The notes beneath the pieces are model-generated. The model saw only the letters and a program-made list of their open reading frames with translations. It was not told the DNA's origin and ran no database searches. This document shows positions 1 through 5,489 of a DNA stretch of 9,389 nt, in pieces. The DNA is from Chloroflexota bacterium (GTDB lineage Bacteria > Chloroflexota > Limnocylindria > QHBO01). The translations under genes were made by a program, and so were the position numbers. The DNA lies in assembly GCA_013694645.1 (NCBI GenBank), contig JACDBZ010000086.1:1-9389 (forward strand). The letters are read 5' to 3'. Each line of letters begins with the position of its first letter. The stretch's first letter is position 1.

Positions 1-680
1 CGGGTGAGGGCGACGTGCAGGCCCCATCGTTCCGCGACGAGGACGAGCATGAGGCGTCGTCGGAGCGGCATTGCCGTTGGTAGCGGGTGAGGGTAGCGCG
101 CTATGCGCTCGTCGGCCGCCGCAAGCAAGACCGGCGCCCGCGTTCCCGTTGAAGCGAGTGCGCTGAGCAGACGCCCGACGGCCTGCTGTTCGGTATCGCC
201 TGGTTGGAGTGTTTCCAGCGTCTGCGCGACCGCGCGCCGGGCATCGGCAGCAAGGCCGATCAGCCGCCGATGGTCAAACGGCGTGAGCCATGATCGCAAC
301 CGAGTCAGCTCCGGCTCGATCGCGGCCTCGTCCAGAAGCTTCCCGTCCATCCGCCTCCGCACCGCGTCCGCGACCGCACGTGGCTCGTACCAGGGCACGG
401 CGGTGACCTCGATCTCCAGACCGGCCACTTCCTCCGCCTCGATCCTCGCAGCCTCGTTGATGGGAGCCAGGACCACAGCTGCATCAGGCGTGATCAGAAT
501 CGGCGCCGCTCCATCCTCGCTGGCGACGACGACATGGTTCGTGCCGCCGGCTGTCACCCAGGCGAAGTTTCGGCGCAGGCGGAGGAGGGCACCGGCCGCG
601 CCGGCTTGATCCAGCCGGACGCGGACCTCCCGCAGGCGCCGCTTGACCTCCGAGGCCCGGCCTGAACCTGCCTCATCCAT
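1..680 (-). CDS. M24-family (Xaa-Pro peptidase-like) protein, 3' end outside window
   Basis: The reading frame opens at the ATG at 680-678 and has no stop through base 1, giving 226 codons of an incomplete protein. Residues ~10-115 resemble the creatinase/prolidase N-terminal domain (RNFAWVTAGGTNHV at 37-50). From ~120 the sequence has the look of the start of an M24 'pita-bread' domain (LTPFDHRRLIGLAADA at 132-147, then a PGDTE turn at 160-164 and AADERIARYPHPLPT at 188-202). M24 enzymes are cytosolic metallopeptidases such as aminopeptidase P and prolidase. The metal ligands lie further C-terminal and cannot be seen, so catalytic competence is unknown. The ATG lies inside the galK end (ATGGATGA, 8-bp overlap) with no clear Shine-Dalgarno, which suggests translation coupled to galK as the last visible gene of the gal block. 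The family call is fairly sure; the substrate and the link to galactose metabolism are not known to me. Confidence 0.85.
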   Translation of the reverse strand, partial: MDEAGSGRASEVKRRLREVRVRLDQAGAAGALLRLRRNFAWVTAGGTNHVVVASEDGAAPILITPDAAVVLAPINEAARIEAEEVAGLEIEVTAVPWYEPRAVADAVRRRMDGKLLDEAAIEPELTRLRSWLTPFDHRRLIGLAADARRAVAQTLETLQPGDTEQQAVGRLLSALASTGTRAPVLLAAADERIARYPHPLPTAMPLRRRLMLVLVAERWGLHVALT

Positions 681-1827
681 GCGACACGTGGCCCCGCGCG
701 CCAGTGGCCGCCGTGGCAGTGAAGGAGCGCGGCGCGGCGAGCCTTCGCTGGTCGAACGCATGCTCCACTGCCATGGCCACGTTGTCGGCCAGTTCCTGGG
801 GAACGAGGGCGATTGCGCAACCTCCGAATCCGGCTCCGGTCAGGCGGGCCCCAAGCGCACCTGCGTGGATTGCTGCCTCGACGGCAACATCGAGTTCCAG
901 TGAGGACACGTCGTAGTCGTCTCGGAGCGAGGCATGGGATGCGTTGAGCAGCGGCCCGAGACGATCGATCTGGCCGGCGCGCAGCAGTGCAGCGGCACCG
1001 AGCACGCGGGCGTTCTCGGTGACGACATGCCGTACTCGCCGCGGGAGTTCGCCCTCCGGAAGGGAGCAGAGAGCAGCGTCCAATCCTGTCAGCGGGACGT
1101 CGCGGAGTGATGAAACGCTCAACGCATGCGCCGCTTCCGCGCAGGCACGGCGTCGCGAGGCGTAATCGCCGTCGGTGAGGCGGCGCGGGGCAGCGGTGTC
1201 GACGATCAGCAGGGCGAGGCCGTTTCGATCCAACGGCAGCGGAAGCTGCTCACGCTCGAGTGATCGAGCATCGAGCAGCAGCGCGTGGTCGGCCGTGCAC
1301 AGCAGCGACGCGAACTGGTCCATGATGCCGGTCGGCACGCCCACGAACTCGTTCTCGGCACGCTGGGCCAGCAGCGCCAGCGTGGCCCTGTCCAGCGCCA
1401 GGTCCGCCAGCTCGGACACGGCCAACGCCGTGACGCACTCGATTGCCGCCGACGAGGACAGCCCTGCTTCGGCGGGCAGGTCGCCATCGAACACGAAGTC
1501 ATAGCCGCCGACCGCATGTCCCGCTTGGCGCAGGGCCCAGATCACGCCGGCCGGGTACGCGGCCCAGCCCCGGACGGCGGCCTGGGTAAGACGATCCGCC
1601 TCGATCTCGATCACACCTCGCTGCTGGCGAGATGCAACGCGCAGGCGGTCATCGGTGCGGCGCGCGACCGCAGCGCGAACACCGAGATGGAGCGCCATGG
1701 GCAGCACGAACCCATCGTTGTAGTCGGTGTGCTCGCCGATAAGGTTCACCCGTCCAGGAGCCATCCACTCACCATCGGGCGTCCTGCCGTACAGCGCGGC
1801 GAACGCGGAGCACAGATCGCAGCTCAT
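673..1827 (-). CDS. galK: Galactokinase
   Basis: Galactokinase (GHMP kinase family) phosphorylates alpha-D-galactose to galactose 1-phosphate with ATP, the first committed step of the Leloir pathway, in the cytosol. The 384-residue length is normal for the family. All signatures are visible: the galactokinase motif GRVNLIGEHTDYN at 25-37 (Arg26 matches the catalytic Arg of the human enzyme), the ATP-binding GLSSSAAI at 122-129, GIMDQFAS at 167-174 with the probable catalytic base Asp170, and GARLTGAGFGG at 326-336, the third GHMP motif. The ATG at 1827 overlaps the galT TGA as ATGA, so translation is probably coupled. Downstream it overlaps the M24 gene by 8 bp. No frameshift or missing motif is seen. 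Confidence 0.97.
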   Translation of the reverse strand: MSCDLCSAFAALYGRTPDGEWMAPGRVNLIGEHTDYNDGFVLPMALHLGVRAAVARRTDDRLRVASRQQRGVIEIEADRLTQAAVRGWAAYPAGVIWALRQAGHAVGGYDFVFDGDLPAEAGLSSSAAIECVTALAVSELADLALDRATLALLAQRAENEFVGVPTGIMDQFASLLCTADHALLLDARSLEREQLPLPLDRNGLALLIVDTAAPRRLTDGDYASRRRACAEAAHALSVSSLRDVPLTGLDAALCSLPEGELPRRVRHVVTENARVLGAAALLRAGQIDRLGPLLNASHASLRDDYDVSSLELDVAVEAAIHAGALGARLTGAGFGGCAIALVPQELADNVAMAVEHAFDQRRLAAPRSFTATAATGARGHVSHG

Positions 1828-2915
1828 GCGCCGGGTTCCAGGTCCCGCAGTTGTGCCGCGACGCTCTCTGGCGCCACGTCGTTGATGAAGACCCCCATCG
1901 CCGATTCTGACCCGGCGAGGTACTTCAGCTTGTCGGCGGCTCGTCGAATCGAGAAGAGCTCCAGGTGCAGGTAGGCGAGATCACTGTCAGTGCGGACCGG
2001 AGCCTGGTGCCAGGCGGCGATGTAGGGGAGAGGGGAATCGTAGAGGCGGTCGAGCCGATGCAGCAGGTCCAGGTACAGCTCGCAGAAATCATCCCGCTCG
2101 GGATCAGTGAGCCCAGGTAGGTCAGGGACCTGGCGATGGGGGTAGAGGTGGACCTCGAGCGGCCAGCGAGCGGCCGCCGGCACGAAGGCGGTCCAGTGCT
2201 TGGTCCGGCGCACGACGCGCACGGCAGCATGCTGCTCAGCCTCAAGGACAGCGGCGAACAGGTTGCCGAAGGTTCGCTTCCGATACCGGCGCGCGGCGGC
2301 CAGCATCTGGCGGCTCCGGGGCGTCACGAACGGATAGGCATAGATCTGGCCATGCGGGTGGTGCAGGGTCACGCCGATCTCCTCACCCCGGTTCTCGAAG
2401 CAGAACACCTGCTCCACGCCGGGCAGGCGGGAAAGCTCCGCCGTGCGGTCGGCCCAGGCGTCGAGAACGAGGCGTGCTCGGGCGGGGGAGAGGCTGGAGA
2501 ACGAAGCTTCGTGGTCAGGCGTGAAGCAGATCACCTCGCAGCGTCCAAAGCCTGGCTGCCGCGATACGAGTCCATGTCCTCCGGGTACGCCGCCCACCTC
2601 TGTCATCTCAGATGCGAACGATGGGAAGCGGTTCTCGAAGACGACGACCTCGTAGTCAGCGGACGGCACCTCGGTCAGCTGACCGTCCCGTGATGGGCAG
2701 AGCGGGCATTGATCCGCAGGCGGCAAGTGAGTCCGCGTCTGCCGATGCGAGGCCAGCGCCACCCACTCCTCGCGCGTGGGGTCGAACCGGATCTCGGAGT
2801 GGCCCTGCCGCTCGTCGAGAACACGCTGGTCGGCGGCATCCCGGACCGCACCGCCGCCCTCGTCGAAATAGATCAGCTGGCGGCCGTCGGCGAGTTCCGT
2901 AATTGTGCGCTTCAC
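1824..2915 (-). CDS. galT: Galactose-1-phosphate uridylyltransferase
   Basis: GalT moves UMP from UDP-glucose to galactose 1-phosphate, giving UDP-galactose and glucose 1-phosphate, through a uridylylated His. With a GTG start at 2915 the protein has 363 residues, close to the family's usual ~350. CPLC at 70-73 and His135 in RCEVICFTPDH are likely structural Zn ligands. HHPHGQ at 185-190 contains His186 (equivalent to a Zn-binding His) and the nucleophile His188. The C-terminal half has the expected second HIT-like domain (AYLHLELFS). The frame is open upstream to an ATG at 3125, but those 70 extra residues are low-complexity Pro/Arg-rich and unlike the family, whereas AGAGGT (2923-2928) sits 7 nt before GTG 2915 and the protein then begins VKRTITELADGR, typical of GalT. 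It ends in an ATGA overlap with galK. Confidence 0.95.
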   Translation of the reverse strand: MKRTITELADGRQLIYFDEGGGAVRDAADQRVLDERQGHSEIRFDPTREEWVALASHRQTRTHLPPADQCPLCPSRDGQLTEVPSADYEVVVFENRFPSFASEMTEVGGVPGGHGLVSRQPGFGRCEVICFTPDHEASFSSLSPARARLVLDAWADRTAELSRLPGVEQVFCFENRGEEIGVTLHHPHGQIYAYPFVTPRSRQMLAAARRYRKRTFGNLFAAVLEAEQHAAVRVVRRTKHWTAFVPAAARWPLEVHLYPHRQVPDLPGLTDPERDDFCELYLDLLHRLDRLYDSPLPYIAAWHQAPVRTDSDLAYLHLELFSIRRAADKLKYLAGSESAMGVFINDVAPESVAAQLRDLEPGA

Positions 2916-2922
2916 CAATCGC

Positions 2923-2928
2923 ACCTCT
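2923..2928 (-). promoter_or_regulatory. Ribosome binding site deciding the galT start
   Basis: On the minus strand AGAGGT lies 7 nt before the GTG at 2915. It supports the 363-residue GalT over the longer frame beginning at 3125. Confidence 0.6.
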
Positions 2929-3040
2929 GCGCTCTGCCGTGGGCGCGCGCCCGAACGAAACCCCGGACCCGAACAGGGCGGTGGAGGTAGCTCACGGAAC
3001 GCGGGGGCGGCATAACCACGGCGGCGCGCGTGCTTCTGCA

Positions 3041-3054
3041 AGAGGTCGGCCTCT
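3041..3054. repeat. Inverted repeat AGAGG-N4-CCTCT
   Basis: Perfect 5-bp arms around TCGG lie between the regulator stop and galT. The short stem and four-base loop could fold in RNA, perhaps as a weak terminator or leader hairpin. No T-run follows on the minus strand, so terminator function is doubtful. Its position also overlaps the weak -35-like TTGCAG. Confidence 0.35.
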
Positions 3055-3175
3055 GCTTCGTCATCCGGCGATCCATCGGGCACGGAGTGGCTGCATCGAG
3101 GCACCGGCAACCATGTCGCACCCATGCTGCCGCTGGTCCCGTTAGGCGGCCGAATTCGTGAGCCACCCGCCGGCC

Positions 3176-4153
3176 TCAGTCCGCTGAGTTGCCGTCACGG
3201 AGGCCGCTGCGGTACTCGAGCCGCAGCCCGAGATCCTGCGGATAGTTGCCGAAGCCTCGCCCGAACAGGTTGATCCCGCCAACGTTGGCCGCGTCCGGCC
3301 GCACCCCGATCCGAACGAGGATCGGGTGGCCCGGCGTCAGTTCGAGGGCGTCGAGGTCCACGCTCGAGAGCGCGTGCCCGTCGATCGTCGTTCCTCGTCC
3401 AGTCACGAGCCAGCGCTTGAGCACGCCGAACTGTGAATCCTTCTCCTCCCACCACGAGGGCGTGAGACGCCCGCGCTGGCCACCGAAATCGGAAGGACAG
3501 GTCCAGTCACCGAGGAGGACGCCGTTGATCCAGACGCTGATGTCGCTCGGCCAGTCGAGATGGTGCAGCGGGGCTTCGCTGCACACTTCTGCCGTCAGTT
3601 GCAGTGAATCGGCCCGCGCTCCGGGAGGAACGCGATTCGGAAAGCGATACTCGATGAAGCCCGTCTTGAACCACAGCAGCTGGGCATTGAGCCGATCCGG
3701 CTCATAGAACGCTGATGGATCATCCAGATAGCCGATCAGACCCGTCGCGCTGACGAGTCCACAGGTCGGTTCGACAGAGAAGTCGGAGAATCCTCCGATC
3801 GGCATCTCCACATCGACCCCGTCTCGCGTGTGGTGCGGCCCTCGCGGCAGGTCGAAGACGAGCTCGTCGTACGTCCGGGCGCAGACCTTCTGCAGGCCGC
3901 GGCTTGCGGGTCGCAGCTCTGTGTGCAGGAGGCCGGCGCGCTCGAGAACGGCGATGTGCATGGTCGCCGTCGAGGATGGGAGATCCAGGTCGTTCGCGAT
4001 CTGGTTGACGGCGACGACCCGATCTCCGAGGTAGCGGAGGATGGCGACCCGGGTCTTGCTGGCGAGCGCGCGGAACACTTCCACGGCCGGCCCCCCGCCG
4101 GTGGTTCCGTCGATGTGGAGGCTCTTCCTTGCGACGATCCGCGGGTTGTCCAT
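3176..4153 (-). CDS. ArsR-type HTH regulator with large C-terminal beta-rich domain
   Basis: Probable transcription factor of the divergent sugar locus, 325 residues from the ATG at 4153. Residues ~23-90 form an ArsR-like winged helix: AVEVFRALASKTRVAILRYL, then VNQIANDLDLPSSTATMHIAVLERAGLL as helix-turn-helix and recognition helix. There is no ELCVC metal-binding motif, so it is not a metal sensor of the classical type. The remaining ~220 residues, about twice the size of the HTH part, are rich in aromatic and beta-strand-like sequence (WPSDISVWINGVLLGDW, PSWW, GGINLFGRGFGNYPQD at 292-307), suggesting a beta-sandwich that binds a sugar or mediates oligomerisation; that role is inferred. A TTG at 4168 would add five residues (MPDKL); neither start has a good Shine-Dalgarno. 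Divergence from the importer and co-direction with galTK argue that it controls both blocks. Confidence 0.8.
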   Translation of the reverse strand: MDNPRIVARKSLHIDGTTGGGPAVEVFRALASKTRVAILRYLGDRVVAVNQIANDLDLPSSTATMHIAVLERAGLLHTELRPASRGLQKVCARTYDELVFDLPRGPHHTRDGVDVEMPIGGFSDFSVEPTCGLVSATGLIGYLDDPSAFYEPDRLNAQLLWFKTGFIEYRFPNRVPPGARADSLQLTAEVCSEAPLHHLDWPSDISVWINGVLLGDWTCPSDFGGQRGRLTPSWWEEKDSQFGVLKRWLVTGRGTTIDGHALSSVDLDALELTPGHPILVRIGVRPDAANVGGINLFGRGFGNYPQDLGLRLEYRSGLRDGNSAD

Positions 4154-4165
4154 CAGCTTGTCCGG

Positions 4166-4173
4166 CAATAATA
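4166..4173 (-). promoter_or_regulatory. Possible -10 element of the regulator gene
   Basis: On the minus strand TATTAT reads from about 4173 to 4168, some 15 nt upstream of the ATG at 4153, with no recognisable -35 at the usual distance. If it is used, the transcript would begin only a few bases before the ATG and be nearly leaderless, which would explain the missing ribosome binding site. This is weak sequence evidence. Confidence 0.25.
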
Positions 4174-4221
4174 CATGGCTCAGTTAGTCGATGACCGCAG
4201 TGTAGACACGTTGCCACGTCG

Positions 4222-4238
4222 GGATACGCGACATATCC
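4222..4238. promoter_or_regulatory. Candidate operator GGATA-N7-TATCC
   Basis: GGATACGCGACATATCC is a perfect 5-bp inverted repeat with a 7-base spacer, lying between the two divergent starts and just upstream of the -35-like TTGACG at 4249. Dimeric ArsR-type repressors commonly bind AT-containing dyads of this size. It is the best dyad I found in the control region, but there is only one copy and binding by the neighbouring regulator is inferred. Confidence 0.4.
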
Positions 4239-4248
4239 ATCTAGGGCA

Positions 4249-4280
4249 TTGACGTTCGTGCTACGGTAACCGGGTTCTAT
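4249..4280 (+). promoter_or_regulatory. Possible promoter of the sugar importer operon
   Basis: TTGACG (4249-4254) is a good -35 match. The best -10-like hexamer downstream is TTCTAT (4275-4280), with a 20-base spacer that is longer than the usual 16-18. The position, ~40 bp before the binding-protein start and next to the candidate operator, fits a regulated promoter. The exact -10 is uncertain. Confidence 0.35.
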
Positions 4281-4303
4281 CGCGCAAAAGCTGCGTGTAT
4301 CGT

Positions 4304-4311
4304 GGAGGAGG
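4304..4311 (+). promoter_or_regulatory. Ribosome binding site of the binding-protein gene
   Basis: GGAGGAGG is a very strong Shine-Dalgarno sequence, but its end is 11 nt from the ATG at 4323, longer than usual. The in-frame GTG at 4302 overlaps it and cannot use it, so ATG 4323 is preferred. An out-of-frame ATG at 4312 begins a four-codon reading frame whose TGA (4324-4326) overlaps the true ATG. Confidence 0.55.
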
Positions 4312-4322
4312 ATGCAGTTCCC

Positions 4323-5396
4323 ATGAGCATTCGCAAGGTCGGTTACACCAAGGTTGGTGCGATCGCGAGCCTGGCCGTGGCGGCCATCGTCGCGGCCTGC
4401 GCCAGCCCCGGTACTTCGGCTCCCGCCGGCAGCGGCGGGCAGCAGGTCGTCCAGACGGCCGCGCCCGGCACGACCTGCACCTTCGATAAGTACAACGGAG
4501 CGGGCGTCGAGAAGCTGGACCTCAAGGTCGCAACGGTCGGCTTCGCGCAGTCGGAAAAGGAAGCGAATCCGTTCCGGGTCGCCGAGACCCAATCGATCAA
4601 GGATGAAGCCGCCAAGCTGGGGATCAAGCTGCTGACGACGAACGCCGAGTCGGACCTCAACAAAGAGATCTCCGACATCAAGGGGATGATCGACCAGGGA
4701 GCCCAGGTGCTGATCGTCTCGCCCCTCAACTCGGAGGGGCTCGACCCGGCACTCGACTACGCCAAGGAAAAGAAGGTCCCGATCATGACGATCGACCGCT
4801 TCCTGACGACCAAGAAGTCCTGCACCGACTACATCGGCTGGGTTGGCTCGGACTTCGTCGAACAGGGCAAGCGGGCCTTCGACGCCCTGAGTGCGGCCAC
4901 GGGTGACAACTGCAACCTGGCGGTGCTCCTCGGTGCGGCAGGCGTGAACGTCACCAACGATCGCCAGAAGGGCTTCGAGGACCAGATGGCCGCCAAGGCC
5001 TCCAAGATGAAGGTCATCGCGAAGCAGGCCGCGGACTACGAGCGCGCGAAGGGACAGACAGTCACCGCTCAGCTCATTCAGGCCAACCCCGAGATCAACT
5101 GCATTTATGCGCACAACGACGAGATGGCGCTGGGCGCCGTCGCAGCGCTCAAGGACGCTGGCAAGCAGCCCGGCGACGTCAAGATCCTCACGATCGACGG
5201 GACTAAGGGCGCTGTCCAGGGCATCGTCGACGGCTGGATCAGCGGCGTGATCGAGTCGAACCCGCGCTTCGGCCCCCTGGCTTTCAAGGCCCTGGCCGAC
5301 TTCTACGGCGGAACCGGGGTCCCGGAGAAGACGATCATCTCGGACAAGGAGTACACGAAGGAGAACGCCGCCGCCGAACTCGCCAACGCCTACTGA
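4323..5396 (+). CDS. ytfQ: Sugar ABC transporter substrate-binding lipoprotein, YtfQ-like (galactofuranose/galactose)
   Basis: Extracytoplasmic receptor of the importer encoded downstream, 357 residues. Residues 1-26 are a lipoprotein signal (basic start, hydrophobic stretch, lipobox VAAC, lipidated Cys26), followed by a flexible Gly/Ser/Ala/Gln linker. From ~66 it is a periplasmic-binding-protein type 1 fold (Peripl_BP_4), and its segments track E. coli YtfQ closely: FRVAETQSIKDEAAKLGI (84-101), IVSPLNSEG then TIDR (157-159), NDRQKGF (212-218), YAHNDEMALGA (262-272), ILTIDG (288-293), PEKTIISDKEY near the C-terminus. Cys197 and Cys260 fall where YtfQ also has Cys; Cys52 and Cys167 are an extra pair. 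As first gene of the operon, separated from the ATPase by a hairpin, it is likely made in excess. The family is sure; galactofuranose as ligand is inferred from this likeness plus galK/galT next door. Galactose or another furanose remains possible. Confidence 0.88.
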   Translation: MSIRKVGYTKVGAIASLAVAAIVAACASPGTSAPAGSGGQQVVQTAAPGTTCTFDKYNGAGVEKLDLKVATVGFAQSEKEANPFRVAETQSIKDEAAKLGIKLLTTNAESDLNKEISDIKGMIDQGAQVLIVSPLNSEGLDPALDYAKEKKVPIMTIDRFLTTKKSCTDYIGWVGSDFVEQGKRAFDALSAATGDNCNLAVLLGAAGVNVTNDRQKGFEDQMAAKASKMKVIAKQAADYERAKGQTVTAQLIQANPEINCIYAHNDEMALGAVAALKDAGKQPGDVKILTIDGTKGAVQGIVDGWISGVIESNPRFGPLAFKALADFYGGTGVPEKTIISDKEYTKENAAAELANAY

Positions 5397-5410
5397 CCTC
5401 CACCGTTCAA

Positions 5411-5454
5411 GCCGGCCCCCTGACCCTCGTCTCCTCCTGGGCAGGCGGGCCGGC
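5411..5454 (+). other. Intercistronic hairpin between binding protein and ATPase genes
   Basis: GCCGGCCC (5411-5418) pairs perfectly with GGGCCGGC (5447-5454). The stem continues inward with CCTG (5419-5422) against CAGG (5442-5445) after a one-base bulge, leaving a ~19-base loop. No T-run follows. In binding-protein-dependent importers a hairpin at this place often stabilises the upstream mRNA or partly terminates transcription so that the binding protein exceeds the membrane parts. That role is inferred here. Confidence 0.55.
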
Positions 5455-5489
5455 ATCGATTCCTGCGACCATCGGCTGATGAGGAAACT

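Larger units (their letters stand above)
2916..3175. other. Intergenic region between regulator gene and galT
   Basis: No convincing gene lies in these 260 bp; frames open on both strands read as Pro/Arg/Ala-rich shadow translations. It holds a perfect 12-bp palindrome GGGCGCGCGCCC (2941-2952), 25 bp upstream of the galT start, and a small inverted repeat AGAGG-TCGG-CCTCT (3041-3054). A weak sigma70-like pair can be read on the minus strand: TTGCAG (3041-3036) and GGTTAT (3017-3012), spaced 18 nt. The length of the gap makes an independent galT promoter or a processing site plausible, but none of these elements is strong. Confidence 0.4.

Noticed and set aside
103..609. 168-codon plus-strand frame at the left end
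   Set aside because: Ser/Arg/Ala-rich shadow of the M24-family gene on the minus strand, whose translation shows recognisable domain motifs.
2916..3125. 70-codon N-terminal extension of GalT from ATG 3125
   Set aside because: Low-complexity, unlike the family, and the Shine-Dalgarno and family-typical N-terminus both point to GTG 2915.
4205..4220. ACGT-TGCC-ACGT motif in the divergent region as an operator
   Set aside because: The match is only the self-complementary ACGT core; flanking bases do not pair, so it is weaker than the GGATA/TATCC dyad.
3720..5456. 578-codon open frame on the minus strand spanning the divergent control region and the binding-protein gene
   Set aside because: It is antisense to a clear lipoprotein gene and out of frame with the regulator; its translation is repetitive Arg/Gly/Asp/Leu text typical of shadow frames in GC-rich DNA.
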